Shown one piece after another: positions 8,743 through 17,990 of a DNA stretch of 64,000 nucleotides; the stretch's first letter is position 1; every line of letters starts with the position of its first letter. The notes under the pieces are model-generated. The model did not search any database and was not told where the DNA came from. It was given only the letters and a program-made list of their open reading frames with translations. A program made the position numbers and the translations under genes. Source of the stretch: Winogradskyella arenosi (lineage in GTDB: Bacteria; Bacteroidota; Bacteroidia; Flavobacteriales; Flavobacteriaceae); assembly GCF_003337305.1 (NCBI RefSeq), contig NZ_QPJO01000002.1, positions 620,001-684,000 on the forward strand, read 5' to 3'.

Positions 8743-9465
8743 TTACTGTTTTTGAATTCTAAGTTTGGTGAATAATAAAAAGGCGATAGCAATACTTATA
8801 AAGTAGACCAAATCTCGGGTATCTATAACGCCACGACTCATACTGTTGTAATGCGCGGCCATTCCTAAGTTTTCTAAATATATAAGGTCGCCCAAAATGT
8901 GATAATTTGATAAGCCTTCAAATCCGAAATAGAAAAAGAAGCAAATAAAAATAGCAATGATAAAGGCCACAATTTGATTGTCTGATAGCGTAGAGGCAAA
9001 CACGCCAATAGCGGTATAAGTGCCTACTAAAAATAAAAGACCAAAATAAGATCCAATGGTGCTCCCCATATCTAGGTTGGCTTCAGGATTTCCTAAAGAA
9101 GACACGGTATATACATACAGTAGAGTAGGCAGGAGGGCCATAAGTATCAAAACAAAAGCTCCAAAATATTTGCCCAGTACAATTTGAAAATGCGAAATAG
9201 GTTTTGTGACCAAGAGCTCTAAAGTTCCTTGCTTTTTTTCATCACTAAAACTTCGCATCGTTACAGCCGGAACTAAGAAAATTAGAATCCATGGTGCCAA
9301 TAAAAAAAAGGAAGATAGACTGGCTTGTCCGTAATTAAAAATATTAAACTCGCCTTTAAACACCCAAAGAAAAAGGCCGTTGAGTAATAAAAACACCCCA
9401 ATAACCAAATAGCCTATTGGTGAAGCGAAAAAGGTGTTTATTTCTTTTTTTAAAATGGCAATCAT
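8743..9465 (-). CDS. gldF: Gliding motility ABC transporter permease GldF
   Basis: 240 residues, an ABC-2 type permease. It starts with the family's MIAILKKEINTFFASPIGYL and contains about six membrane helices, with the conserved DEKKQGTLELLVTKPI loop between helices 2 and 3, the expected place of the coupling loop that contacts the ATPase. With GldG and the distant GldA it forms the gliding-associated transporter in the inner membrane. It is the first gene of a tightly packed unit (gldF, small membrane protein, gldG), with dnaN behind. A 7-bp tandem repeat lies 42 bp upstream of its start. Confidence 0.94.
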   Translation of the reverse strand: MIAILKKEINTFFASPIGYLVIGVFLLLNGLFLWVFKGEFNIFNYGQASLSSFFLLAPWILIFLVPAVTMRSFSDEKKQGTLELLVTKPISHFQIVLGKYFGAFVLILMALLPTLLYVYTVSSLGNPEANLDMGSTIGSYFGLLFLVGTYTAIGVFASTLSDNQIVAFIIAIFICFFFYFGFEGLSNYHILGDLIYLENLGMAAHYNSMSRGVIDTRDLVYFISIAIAFLLFTKLRIQKQ

Positions 9466-9506
9466 CTATTCTTTAATTTTTTTTTGAATTCGTACATATT
9501 AATTTA

Positions 9507-9560
9507 CTCACAGCTCACAGCTCACAGCTCACAGCTCACAGCTCACAGCTCACAACTCAC
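9507..9560. repeat. Heptanucleotide tandem repeat (CTCACAG)
   Basis: Six perfect head-to-tail copies of CTCACAG (9507-9548), one degenerate copy CTCACAA and a partial CTCAC. On the minus strand, in which the flanking genes are read, the unit is CTGTGAG. The array begins at the stop codon (9557-9559) of the monooxygenase gene and ends 42 bp before the gldF start, so copy-number change would alter only the spacer and not the proteins. Confidence 0.95.
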
Positions 9561-9853
9561 GTAAGCGAAGCGACTTTGTCTACACTCCAAGCTTCGGGTT
9601 TAGCATTAAATAAAGGCTTAGTTTTAGACCAAACCCCTTTAAATAGATCTGAGTGCCGGTACTGATTGAGATGCATTTCAGAATCCCAGTAACTATAGGT
9701 GAAAAAGATATGAGGCTGCTGCTTATCGCGATACAGTTCTAAAAAATTACAACCTTCAAAATGTCTTATTTTATCTTTTACCTGATCAAAATTAGTCAAG
9801 AATTCTTCAATATTAGAAGGTTCAAAACTCATTTTTACAATTCTTACTAACAA
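9557..9853 (-). CDS. Antibiotic biosynthesis monooxygenase (ABM) domain protein
   Basis: 98 residues, the size of a single ABM (dimeric ferredoxin-like) domain. Recognisable features are the N-terminal strand VRIVKMSFEPSNIEEFL, the central HFEGCNFLELYRD strand and the FFTYSYWDSEMHLNQYRHSDLFK segment typical of this fold. Members include quinol and haem-related monooxygenases and many uncharacterised enzymes, so the substrate cannot be named. It starts 3 bp after the stop of the upstream SAM hydrolase gene, so the two are co-transcribed. No signal peptide is present, so it should be cytoplasmic. Confidence 0.85.
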   Translation of the reverse strand: MLVRIVKMSFEPSNIEEFLTNFDQVKDKIRHFEGCNFLELYRDKQQPHIFFTYSYWDSEMHLNQYRHSDLFKGVWSKTKPLFNAKPEAWSVDKVASLT

Positions 9854-9856
9854 AGC

Positions 9857-10693
9857 TTAAGCGTTTAAAAAGTTAATTGTTACTGTATCTTTGGTTTTTA
9901 GACCCATTAGCGTAGAAGCACTACCAACGGTGCTGTTGTTGCTTTTATAAATGGCAATTTCAATATACTGCGAAGAGTTAAATACCACCATAGCTTTTCC
10001 TTCTACACTGCGTACGGATTCTTCATCGTCATAATTTATAATGTCACTATATTTATTCAGAATTTCTTTAAACTTGTGGTTGCGTGCATAAACGATGTAA
10101 GGACGCCCTTTTTGAATATTCTCAAAAAATTTGCGCTTAATATTAGTCACCACATTTCCATAATTATCAATATAGATTACACTGCCAATAATTTGATTAT
10201 GTTCATCATTAACAAATGGGTTTAAATTTTTAATGGGTTTTATAGTGTTAATAACTTTTCCTATAACATCTAAGGTTCCACCACGTGCAATATGACAAGC
10301 GACTTTTACAAAAATATCTAAGACCGGGAAGCTGGTTTCAACCTTGTCATGAATGTTAATTTCAACAATCTTATCTGGGGCTATCTCATTGCAAATCATA
10401 CTCATAATCCCATTGTTGGCACAGATAAAGTAATGATCGTCTAATTTTAGTGCAATATGCTTATTATCAGGGCTTAACTCAGAATCTATACCAATTAAAT
10501 GTATAGTTCCTTTAGGGAAACTGCTGTACGCATTCTGAATAATATACGCGGCTTCACAAATATTAAAAGGCGATACAGAATGCGAAATATCTACAATATT
10601 TATTTCATCAAGTTCACTATAAATAGCTCCCTTTATGGCACTAGTAAAATGATCTTTATATCCAAAATCAGTCGTTAAAGTGATTATCGCCAT
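9857..10693 (-). CDS. SAM hydroxide adenosyltransferase (DUF62 family)
   Basis: 278 residues from the ATG at 10693; an upstream in-frame ATG would add a non-conserved 32-residue leader. The start MAIITLTTDFGYKDHFTSAI is the family signature, followed by IVDISHSVSPFNICEAAYI and IGIDSE; a C-terminal domain follows with VIYIDNYGNVVTNIKR. Family members split S-adenosylmethionine to adenosine and methionine using an activated water or hydroxide, and relatives use chloride or fluoride. The DISH-type motif and the absence of a fluorinase-like context favour the hydrolase. It is transcribed away from the phoH-like gene, sharing a 122-bp intergenic region. Confidence 0.9.
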   Translation of the reverse strand: MAIITLTTDFGYKDHFTSAIKGAIYSELDEINIVDISHSVSPFNICEAAYIIQNAYSSFPKGTIHLIGIDSELSPDNKHIALKLDDHYFICANNGIMSMICNEIAPDKIVEINIHDKVETSFPVLDIFVKVACHIARGGTLDVIGKVINTIKPIKNLNPFVNDEHNQIIGSVIYIDNYGNVVTNIKRKFFENIQKGRPYIVYARNHKFKEILNKYSDIINYDDEESVRSVEGKAMVVFNSSQYIEIAIYKSNNSTVGSASTLMGLKTKDTVTINFLNA

Positions 10694-10815
10694 AGATTGA
10701 TTTGTTGATATTTTTTTAAGATTTGTGGTTGTAAAATAGTTAAATTTGTTTGTATACAACAGAATTACAAAATTAATAAAAGAAAACATATTAACGCACT
10801 AAATAAAGCTCGCTT

Positions 10816-11769
10816 TTGAATGAACTTATCCTAGAACTCGAAGAAATATCTCCTAAAGAATTTTTCGGAGCTCAAAATGCTAATATTGAGCTGTTAAAAA
10901 AGTATTTTCCTAAACTTAAAATTGTAGCCCGCGGCAATAAACTTAAAGCGTATGGCGATGAGGATTTACTTGAACAATTTGACCAAAGAATGACCATGCT
11001 TATGCAACATTTTGGCAAGTATAATAAACTCGACGAAAATGTTATTGAGCGCGTATTAACCAGTGACAGCACCGCAGATTACGAAACCACATCTCGTAGT
11101 GGAGAAGTGTTGGTCCATGGTGTTGGGGGCAAATTAATTAAAGCCCAAACGGCAAACCAACGCAAATTGGTAGACAGTATGCGTAAAAATGATATGGTCT
11201 TTGCTATTGGCCCTGCCGGAACAGGTAAAACCTATACAGGGGTGGCCTTAGCCGTAGAAGCTCTAAAGAAAAAGGAAGTAAAACGTATCATTCTAACACG
11301 TCCTGCTGTAGAGGCTGGAGAAAATCTTGGGTTTTTACCAGGAGATTTGAAGGAGAAATTAGATCCGTATATGCAACCTTTATACGATGCCTTACGCGAT
11401 ATGATTCCGGCTGAAAAATTAGATAGTTATATAGAGAAAGGAGTTATTCAAATTGCACCCTTAGCTTTTATGAGAGGGCGTACCTTAGATAATGCTTTTG
11501 TTATTTTAGATGAAGGACAAAACACCACGCATGCCCAGATGAAAATGTTCCTAACCCGAATGGGAAAGAATGCGAAGTTCTTATTAACCGGAGATCCAGG
11601 TCAGGTTGATTTACCACGCCGTACAATTTCAGGATTAAAAGAAGCCTTACTGGTTTTAAAAAATGTAGAGGGTATTGGTATTATCTATTTAGACGATAAA
11701 GATGTTATTCGTCATAAGCTTGTTAAGAAAGTTATTGCGGCTTATAAAAGTATTGAAAATAGGGAATAA
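10816..11769 (+). CDS. PhoH-like ATPase
   Basis: 317 residues, the normal length for bacterial PhoH/PhoL proteins. The N-terminal part (about 1-110) is the small nucleic-acid-binding-like region. The ATPase domain has Walker A GPAGTGKT (132-139) and a Walker B/DEGQN segment (LDEGQNTT, about 235-240), followed by FLTRMGKNAKFLLTGDPGQVDLPR. PhoH proteins are cytoplasmic ATPases tied to RNA metabolism and, in some bacteria, phosphate starvation; the exact role here is not shown by the sequence. The gene is divergent from the SAM hydrolase and lies upstream of a barrel gene and purC. Confidence 0.93.
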   Translation: MNELILELEEISPKEFFGAQNANIELLKKYFPKLKIVARGNKLKAYGDEDLLEQFDQRMTMLMQHFGKYNKLDENVIERVLTSDSTADYETTSRSGEVLVHGVGGKLIKAQTANQRKLVDSMRKNDMVFAIGPAGTGKTYTGVALAVEALKKKEVKRIILTRPAVEAGENLGFLPGDLKEKLDPYMQPLYDALRDMIPAEKLDSYIEKGVIQIAPLAFMRGRTLDNAFVILDEGQNTTHAQMKMFLTRMGKNAKFLLTGDPGQVDLPRRTISGLKEALLVLKNVEGIGIIYLDDKDVIRHKLVKKVIAAYKSIENRE

Positions 11770-11903
11770 TTGATAAGTGTTTATAATCAAGTTTCTTAGG
11801 TTTTTAAAGGGTTTGATTATATAAAAGATATGACAAATTGTATAAAAATTTTGGGTGTTAATGGGCCTAAATTTGTCACAGTAATCAAAACTTAAAAAAA
11901 AAC

Positions 11904-12419
11904 ATGAAAAAAATATTTTTAACATTAGGACTCGTATTAGGATTAAGCCCATTATTTGCTCAAGATGATGATATTGACTTCAACTCTGACAACTCATGGC
12001 TAAAGGCAGGAATCACCGCTGGTGTGCCTGTAGGTGATGCCGGTGATGTCTCGTCATTTTCTTTGGGTGCCGATTTAAGAGGGCAATATTTGTTCAACCC
12101 CAATGTAGGGATCGGTATTGCTACCGGATATACCAACTATTTTGAAGAGGATGAGAATGATGATTTTGGAGTTATTCCATTAGCCGGATTTATCCGTTAC
12201 TATTTTACACCAAATGGTCTTTTCTTCGGAACAGATGTAGGATATGGTTTTTTAACCGGTGTAGATGATAATGACGGAGGGGTTTATGTAAATCCACAAA
12301 TTGGTTACCATAACCGCGATTGGAATTTTTATGCCTACTACCAAAACACCTTTGCAGAAAATGATATTGATGTACAAGCCGTAGGACTTGGTGTAACGTA
12401 CAACATTAGATTTAAATAA
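11904..12419 (+). CDS. Outer membrane beta-barrel protein
   Basis: 171 residues. A signal peptide (about 1-19, ending SPLFAQ) precedes an acidic stretch (DDDIDFNSD) and then about eight amphipathic strands with alternating aromatic/small residues, ending in the aromatic-terminated strand GLGVTYNIRFK typical of outer membrane barrels. It resembles the small 8-stranded porin-like proteins common in Bacteroidota. No enzyme motif. The region in front (11868-11875) contains TAAATTTG, a match to the -7 element of Bacteroidota promoters, but no good -33 element. A terminator at 12447-12474 ends the transcript. Confidence 0.85.
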   Translation: MKKIFLTLGLVLGLSPLFAQDDDIDFNSDNSWLKAGITAGVPVGDAGDVSSFSLGADLRGQYLFNPNVGIGIATGYTNYFEEDENDDFGVIPLAGFIRYYFTPNGLFFGTDVGYGFLTGVDDNDGGVYVNPQIGYHNRDWNFYAYYQNTFAENDIDVQAVGLGVTYNIRFK

Positions 12420-12446
12420 AATATCTAAACATACAGGTTAAATTAA

Positions 12447-12474
12447 AGAGGAGAAATTTTATTTCTCCTTTTTT
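12447..12474 (+). terminator. Terminator after the barrel gene
   Basis: AGGAGAAA (12449-12456) pairs with TTTCTCCT (12462-12469), loop TTTTA, followed by a T tract to 12474. Confidence 0.85.
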
Positions 12475-12484
12475 ATGCACTTTA

Positions 12485-12515
12485 TTGTTTCGACCAAGGA
12501 AAGAAATTACATTTG
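12485..12515 (+). promoter_or_regulatory. Promoter of purC
   Basis: TTG (12485-12487), 20 nt, then TACATTTG (12508-12515), a full match to the Bacteroidota consensus TTG/TTTG-N19-21-TAnnTTTG. Transcription would start near 12522, giving a leader of about 18 nt before the purC ATG. Confidence 0.6.
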
Positions 12516-12539
12516 TAGTTCACAATAAATGATGATGAC

Positions 12540-13484
12540 ATGAACACCATAATAGATACCAATTTCAACTTTCCTAATCAGAAGAGTTTTTATAAAGGAA
12601 AAGTAAGAGCAGTTTATAACATCAACGACGAGCAATTGGTGATGGTTGCTACCGATCGTTTAAGTGCATTTGATGTGGTGATGCCAAAAGGAATTCCTTA
12701 CAAAGGGCAGATCTTAAACCAAATTGCGACTAAAATGATGAAGGAAACTGAAGATTTGGTACCTAATTGGTTGGTTGCAACACCAGATCCTAATGTGGCT
12801 GTCGGTCATTTATGTGAGCCTTTTAAGGTTGAGATGGTAATTCGTGGCTATATGTCTGGGCATGCTGCACGCGAATATAAAGCTGGTAAACGTATGCTTT
12901 GTGGTGTTGCGATGCCAGAAGACATGAAGGAAAATGATAAATTTCCAGAGCCTATTATTACACCTGCTACAAAAGCTGAAATGGGCGATCATGATGAAGA
13001 TATTTCTCGCGAAGACATTCTGAAAAAAGGTATTGTTCCTGAAGAAGATTATATTGTACTGGAAGATTATACCAAGAAATTATTTCAACGTGGTACAGAG
13101 ATCGCTGCGGCTAGAGGCTTAATTTTAGTCGATACCAAATATGAATTTGGAAAAACTAAAGACGGTAAAATTGTATTGATTGATGAAATTCATACCCCAG
13201 ATTCTTCACGTTATTTTTATGCTGAAGGATATCAGGAACGTCAAGATAAGGGCGAAGCACAAAAACAATTGTCAAAAGAATTTGTAAGACAATGGTTAAT
13301 TGCTAATGATTTTCAAGGTTTAGAAGGGCAAACTGTTCCTTTTATGAGTGATGATTATATTGAATCGGTAAGTGAGCGTTATATAGAGCTTTATGAAAAT
13401 ATCACTGGAGATACCTTTGTAAAAGCAGATGTGTCGGATATTCAGGCGCGAATAGAAAAAAATGTTTTAGACTATTTAAAATAG
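12540..13484 (+). CDS. purC: Phosphoribosylaminoimidazole-succinocarboxamide synthase
   Basis: 314 residues, the longer form of SAICAR synthetase. It joins aspartate to CAIR with ATP in purine synthesis. Motifs visible: the ATP-grasp-like start [29 protein letters not shown], the conserved [23 protein letters not shown] and [13 protein letters not shown] with the metal-binding Asp/Glu. The start at 12540 sits just behind the promoter at 12485-12515. It follows the phoH-like gene and one barrel gene. A long hairpin terminator follows. Confidence 0.96.
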   Translation: MNTIIDTNFNFPNQKSFYKGKVRAVYNINDEQLVMVATDRLSAFDVVMPKGIPYKGQILNQIATKMMKETEDLVPNWLVATPDPNVAVGHLCEPFKVEMVIRGYMSGHAAREYKAGKRMLCGVAMPEDMKENDKFPEPIITPATKAEMGDHDEDISREDILKKGIVPEEDYIVLEDYTKKLFQRGTEIAAARGLILVDTKYEFGKTKDGKIVLIDEIHTPDSSRYFYAEGYQERQDKGEAQKQLSKEFVRQWLIANDFQGLEGQTVPFMSDDYIESVSERYIELYENITGDTFVKADVSDIQARIEKNVLDYLK

Positions 13485-13504
13485 AAAACCATAATGTATA
13501 AAGT

Positions 13505-13545
13505 AAACAACCTAACCGTACAATTTGTATGGTTAGGTTGTTTTC
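13505..13545 (+). terminator. Long-stem terminator after purC
   Basis: AAACAACCTAACC (13505-13517) pairs perfectly with GGTTAGGTTGTTT (13531-13543), and four further pairs close a 5-nt loop (AATTT). The stem is 17 bp and ends in TTTT, so it is also long enough to be a stable 3' end. Confidence 0.85.
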
Positions 13546-13673
13546 GTTTAAAGGCAATCCATTGCCATTATATTTTAATGACTGTTGGTCGCAAAAATTT
13601 TAATATACTCTAGAAAAGTAATTAAAGTGAAATAAAACGACTAGCATTAACGGTAAGGTTTAGCCAAAGCAAC

Positions 13674-14432
13674 TTATTCTACTTCTTTTTCTTGAATGAC
13701 AATTTTATCTTTCTTAAATATAGGAACCAGATAAGAAAGGTTAAACCCGAAACCCCCACCAAAACGACTACTGTCGTAAGTACGGTTATACCCAGGAACA
13801 TATAAGTTTTCGTAATTATCAATTTCCTTTTCGGTAATAAGCACTTTTAGCTGTACGTTAAACCCTGCATAGAAATTATTAAAAAGCTCTGCTTTAAGGC
13901 CCACTTGTAATTCTGTCCATACAGCGGACAAGCCATCAAAGGTTTGTGATTCGTTAACCGTGTAGCGGTCGCCCCAATATTGGTTGTAAACATCATAAAC
14001 CGTATAACTGTTTCTTGTTTGGCTAAAACTCGCGGCACCAACTCTAAAACCAGCATAAATCATGTTTTCCATGTCTAACCAGTTTTGATAAAAATTCATA
14101 TCAATACCAGCTTTAAAATAGCTTCCTTTCGTGGTGTTGTTGAGTTGATTATAGTCTAATGTACGTTCTTCATTTCCTATTTCTCCTGCAATATAAATAC
14201 GTTTGCTGAGACGGTAGTCACCCATAATTTCAAATCCAGAGTAATCGTCAGTAACAAAACTACGTGCTAATTTGCTAATATCGGTTCCTAATCTAAGACC
14301 ATACTTTTGTTTATAAACTAAAGTATCTTGGACCGTTTTCTTCTTTTCTTGTTGCCCATAAGCCATTGTAGAAAACAACAGCGTTAAAATAACACCTCTA
14401 ATGATAGATGCGTACATGTGTTGTATTTTCAT
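13674..14432 (-). CDS. Outer membrane protein of the DUF6048 type
   Basis: 252 residues. Signal peptide (IIRGVILTLLFSTMAYGQ) followed by a barrel-like protein rich in alternating aromatic residues: YKQKYGLRLGTDISKLARSF, YSGFEIMGDYRLSKRIYIAGEIGNE and GGFGFNLSYLVPIFKK. The gene order (rlmD, a small lipoprotein gene, this gene) and the sequence style match the DUF6452/DUF6048 pair I know from flavobacterial genomes; the family name is from memory. It overlaps the upstream lipoprotein gene by 35 bp (20 bp if the second ATG at 14417 is used), so the two are translationally coupled. Function unknown. Confidence 0.8.
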   Translation of the reverse strand: MKIQHMYASIIRGVILTLLFSTMAYGQQEKKKTVQDTLVYKQKYGLRLGTDISKLARSFVTDDYSGFEIMGDYRLSKRIYIAGEIGNEERTLDYNQLNNTTKGSYFKAGIDMNFYQNWLDMENMIYAGFRVGAASFSQTRNSYTVYDVYNQYWGDRYTVNESQTFDGLSAVWTELQVGLKAELFNNFYAGFNVQLKVLITEKEIDNYENLYVPGYNRTYDSSRFGGGFGFNLSYLVPIFKKDKIVIQEKEVE

Positions 14433-14976
14433 TTTCTATACTTGCTTGTGTCGTTTCTTCAATTTCTATATTGGAAATCCAATTGTCGGCATCGGTAATT
14501 CTGGCAACACCTAAACTGTTAAAATTACTTTTATATCCGCAGGCTCTAGAGACATAAACAAATTCAGTATTATAAGAAATTTCTATAATGTCTATATTAG
14601 AGTTGGTGGTATCATCTTCATCTTCAATTCTTAAATCAGTGTCTTTTTCTATCACATAACGGGTAGTGATTGTTGTTTCTACACCTTCCGCATCGATAAT
14701 TAGAGGTAACTCTACTGAATTTGCATTTTCATTAAAGAGTAGTGTAGCATCCGATTCTTCTGTAGGTTCAATACTATTACCATCTTCATCCGTTACTAAT
14801 CCTTCCCCATAAACGGTAATTCTAGAAACGTTGAGTAACTCATCGGTATCCGTTGCATCATAGAACTCCACAATTAATCGCGGGGTCGTTTGCGTTGTAG
14901 CGGCGCAGATATCATCGCGTTCGCAATTAATCAGTGCAATAGCTATAAATAGAATTAAAAATTTTGCGTTTTTCAT
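14398..14976 (-). CDS. Lipoprotein of the DUF6452 type
   Basis: 192 residues. The lipoprotein signal peptide (FLILFIAIALINC) places the lipid Cys at about residue 18, followed by E-R-D-D. It contains TTPRLIVEFYDATDTDELLNVSRITVYGEG, a beta-rich domain with Cys residues that may form a disulfide. It starts 3 bp after the rlmD stop and overlaps the barrel gene downstream, so the three form one transcription unit. The acidic residues after Cys suggest transport to the outer membrane or surface (inference). Function unknown. Confidence 0.8.
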   Translation of the reverse strand: MKNAKFLILFIAIALINCERDDICAATTQTTPRLIVEFYDATDTDELLNVSRITVYGEGLVTDEDGNSIEPTEESDATLLFNENANSVELPLIIDAEGVETTITTRYVIEKDTDLRIEDEDDTTNSNIDIIEISYNTEFVYVSRACGYKSNFNSLGVARITDADNWISNIEIEETTQASIENENTTHVRIYH

Positions 14977-14979
14977 CGA

Positions 14980-16431
14980 TTATTTTTCAAATAACACAAC
15001 CGTTTCTATATGTGCGGTGTGCGGAAATTGATCTACTAAGCTCATCTTTTTAATGGTATACCCTGATGCCATTAATTGCTCGGTATCTCTAGCCTGAGTA
15101 GCAGGATTACAAGATACATAAACCAAACGTTCTGCATTGAGGTTTATTATCTTTTTTAAGGTTTTTGGAGCAATACCAGCACGGGCAGGATCTAAAATAA
15201 TAGTTCTAATCTTGTTGGTGTATTCAGGGTGCTCGGTTAAGAATTTACCAACATCGGCAGCATAAAACTTAAGGCCTTCTATACCGTTGCGTTTGGCATT
15301 CTCTTCAGCATCTTTAATGGCCGCAGCAACAATATCTACCCCTACAATTTTTGTGTTTTCAGCTTTATTCGCAATAATTTGACCTATGGTTCCTGTGCCA
15401 CAGAATAAATCTAACACCACAGTGTTATCTACAGCATCTTTATTTTCTAGCGCGTAATCTACAACTTTAGTATAGAGTTTTTCGGCACATTTTGGGTTGG
15501 TCTGAAAAAAGCTCTTCATGCTTATTTCAAAATTCAGGTCTAATAACTCTTCAACAATTTTATCATCGCCGTAGACCAAGGAAATACTTCCTGTAGTGGC
15601 AATAGTTCTATCGCCAGTTTCATCATTAATGGTGTGTAATAATCCTGCAACACGATCACCAAATAATTCAACTAAAAACTTAGCAAATTCATTTAAATCA
15701 AACTTTGGAAGGTCGTAAGAAGTCGTTACTAAGTTAAATAACAACTGATTGGTTTTATACGATTTTCTAACTACAAAATACCTAAAGAAACCTTCTCGCT
15801 TTGGTGGGTGCCAAGGTGCTAAGTCGGTGTTAACACAATAGGCTTTAATCTCCTTTAAACGGTTTTCAAATTCGGCATCAAATAAACCTGAATCTTTTTT
15901 AAGATCGTCACCACACCACCAAGTACCACGTTTTTTAAAGCCTAAGGTAAACTCATCAACATCAGTTTTAAGATCGTGATCATAGCCTATGGCAGAAAAA
16001 CCATATTCCATCTTATTTCGGTAATGAAAGGTATTTGGAGAAGTTACAAATTCGTCAAATTTGTCTTCTATATCGGCAACTTTACCAATTCTTTTAAAAA
16101 GCTCTAAGGTACTTTGCTTCTTATATTGGTGTTGTTTTTCAATGGGTAACTGAATATAAGGTGCACCAGGAATACTTTGGTAAGGCATATCAACTTCATC
16201 ATCAGAAGCTTTTAAGACTTCAAAAAGTTTTCCTTCGGCATATTTTTTACTCGTTTTTTTAATCTGAGTTTTAACTAATTGTCCCGGTAATGTATTAGGA
16301 ACAAAGACCACAAATTCGCCGTGTTCATTTCTAATACGTCCTATACCTTTACCTCCAAAGGCATAATCTTCTATTAAGATTTCAATTATTTCTCCGCGTC
16401 TAACAAATTTGTTTCGTTCTCTTTTTGGCAT
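14980..16431 (-). CDS. rlmD: 23S rRNA (uracil-5-)-methyltransferase RlmD
   Basis: 483 residues. N-terminal TRAM RNA-binding domain (about 1-75: GEIIEILIEDYAFGGKGIGRI), then a SAM-dependent methyltransferase domain with DLFCGTGTIGQ, LDPARAGI and the catalytic Cys in YVSCNPATQARD (near residue 440). It makes m5U in 23S rRNA. The positions where E. coli RlmD carries its 4Fe-4S cysteines (C-X5-C-X2-C) here read MPYQSIPGAPYIQLP, with no Cys, so this version appears to lack the cluster. First gene of the unit with the two envelope genes. Confidence 0.93.
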   Translation of the reverse strand: MPKRERNKFVRRGEIIEILIEDYAFGGKGIGRIRNEHGEFVVFVPNTLPGQLVKTQIKKTSKKYAEGKLFEVLKASDDEVDMPYQSIPGAPYIQLPIEKQHQYKKQSTLELFKRIGKVADIEDKFDEFVTSPNTFHYRNKMEYGFSAIGYDHDLKTDVDEFTLGFKKRGTWWCGDDLKKDSGLFDAEFENRLKEIKAYCVNTDLAPWHPPKREGFFRYFVVRKSYKTNQLLFNLVTTSYDLPKFDLNEFAKFLVELFGDRVAGLLHTINDETGDRTIATTGSISLVYGDDKIVEELLDLNFEISMKSFFQTNPKCAEKLYTKVVDYALENKDAVDNTVVLDLFCGTGTIGQIIANKAENTKIVGVDIVAAAIKDAEENAKRNGIEGLKFYAADVGKFLTEHPEYTNKIRTIILDPARAGIAPKTLKKIINLNAERLVYVSCNPATQARDTEQLMASGYTIKKMSLVDQFPHTAHIETVVLFEK

Positions 16432-16664
16432 TGTGTGTCTATAAAATTGACTGCAAAGATAGGTGCAATTTTACAAATGGCATAACGTTAATTGCGTCAT
16501 AAGCTAGTAGCAATTCTCTAATATTTTTGTAATTTGCAACTCTCTAGGGATGATTTCTTTCCCACGCTGAATTTTCGGACACTTCGAAAGGATAAAGGTA
16601 GATAAGGAATGGTTATTTTAGATATCCATTTTTGATGTGGATATTAACGTTTAAACTTTTTAAA

Positions 16665-17909
16665 ATGGCTGTTTTAGAGCAATTAAATTCGCAACAAGCG
16701 ATAGATTTAGAAAACAAGTATGGTGCACACAATTACCATCCGTTACCTGTAGTATTAAGCAGGGGAGAAGGTGTGTATGTTTGGGATGTAGAAGGTAAAA
16801 AGTATTACGATTTTCTTTCGGCCTATTCTGCAGTAAACCAAGGGCATTGTCATCCAAAAATTGTAGGTGCAATGACCGAGCAGGCAAAAACCTTAACGCT
16901 TACCTCAAGAGCCTTCTATAATGATATGTTAGGGAAGTATGAAAAATATGCTTCGGAAACATTTAATTTCGATAAGCTTTTACCAATGAATACAGGAGCA
17001 GAAGCTGTTGAAACGGCTTTAAAAATCTGTAGAAAGTGGGCTTATGAAGTTAAAGGAATAGATGAAAATGATGCCGAGATTATTGTTTGTGAGAACAATT
17101 TCCATGGAAGAACTACTACAATCATTTCCTTTAGTAATGATCCTGTAGCGCGTAAAAATTTTGGACCTTATACCAATGGTTTTATTAAAATTGAATACGA
17201 TAATTTAGAAGCTTTAGAAGCAACTCTTAAAGATAATGCTAATATCGCAGGGTTTTTAGTAGAACCTATTCAAGGGGAAGCTGGTGTTTATGTGCCTTCT
17301 GAAGGTTATTTATCGAAAGCCAAAGCCTTATGTGAAAAACATAATGTATTATTTATTGCAGACGAAGTACAAACAGGGATTGCAAGAACGGGTAAAATGT
17401 TGGCTGTTGATCATGAAAATGTAAAACCTGATGTTTTAATTTTAGGTAAAGCCTTAAGTGGTGGCGCTTATCCGGTTTCGGCAGTATTAGCTGATGATGC
17501 TGTGATGAATGTGATTAAGCCAGGAAATCATGGAAGTACGTTTGGAGGAAACCCAATTGCTGCGGCAGTAGCTATTGCAGCTTTAGACGTCGTTAAGGAT
17601 GAAAAATTAGCCGAAAACGCTGAAACTTTAGGGCAGTTATTTAGAAGTGAACTTTCTAAGTTTATTGAGAGCAGTTCTATTGTGAATTCTGTAAGAGGAA
17701 AAGGATTATTAAACGCTATTTTAATCAATGATTCTGAAGACAGCGATACCGCTTGGAATATTTGTTTGAAATTAAGAGATAATGGTTTATTAGCAAAACC
17801 AACACATGGTAACATTATTCGTTTTGCACCACCATTAGTTATGACTGAAGCGCAATTGTTAGATTGTGTATCTATTATAACTAAAACCTTAAAAGAATTT
17901 GAAGCCTAA
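16665..17909 (+). CDS. rocD: Ornithine aminotransferase
   Basis: 414 residues from the ATG at 16665; an upstream in-frame ATG at 16632 adds 11 non-conserved residues. Class III PLP aminotransferase that moves the delta-amino group of ornithine to 2-oxoglutarate. Motifs: [24 protein letters not shown] (read as two parts), [45 protein letters not shown] and [19 protein letters not shown] with the PLP lysine at about residue 262, all as in ornithine aminotransferases. Monocistronic, followed by a strong terminator. Confidence 0.95.
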   Translation: MAVLEQLNSQQAIDLENKYGAHNYHPLPVVLSRGEGVYVWDVEGKKYYDFLSAYSAVNQGHCHPKIVGAMTEQAKTLTLTSRAFYNDMLGKYEKYASETFNFDKLLPMNTGAEAVETALKICRKWAYEVKGIDENDAEIIVCENNFHGRTTTIISFSNDPVARKNFGPYTNGFIKIEYDNLEALEATLKDNANIAGFLVEPIQGEAGVYVPSEGYLSKAKALCEKHNVLFIADEVQTGIARTGKMLAVDHENVKPDVLILGKALSGGAYPVSAVLADDAVMNVIKPGNHGSTFGGNPIAAAVAIAALDVVKDEKLAENAETLGQLFRSELSKFIESSSIVNSVRGKGLLNAILINDSEDSDTAWNICLKLRDNGLLAKPTHGNIIRFAPPLVMTEAQLLDCVSIITKTLKEFEA

Positions 17910-17932
17910 TCTAGCGCTTAAAGTATAGTTAT

Positions 17933-17970
17933 AAAAAAAGCGATTTTCTGAATTGAAAATCGCTTTTTTT
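17933..17970. terminator. Bidirectional terminator after rocD
   Basis: AAAAAAAGCGATTTTC (17933-17948) pairs perfectly over 16 bp with GAAAATCGCTTTTTTT (17955-17970); loop TGAATT. It serves rocD and probably also the minus-strand genes that end at 17991. Confidence 0.95.
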
Positions 17971-17990
17971 ATAGTAAAGAATTTATAAGT

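Noticed and set aside
9507-9560. Direct repeats as a possible CRISPR array
   Set aside because: The unit is only 7 bp, without spacers, and no cas genes are near; it is a simple tandem repeat.
10693-10789. Longer start for the SAM hydrolase at 10789
   Set aside because: The extra 32 residues are not conserved-looking and lie before the family start MAIITLTTDFG.
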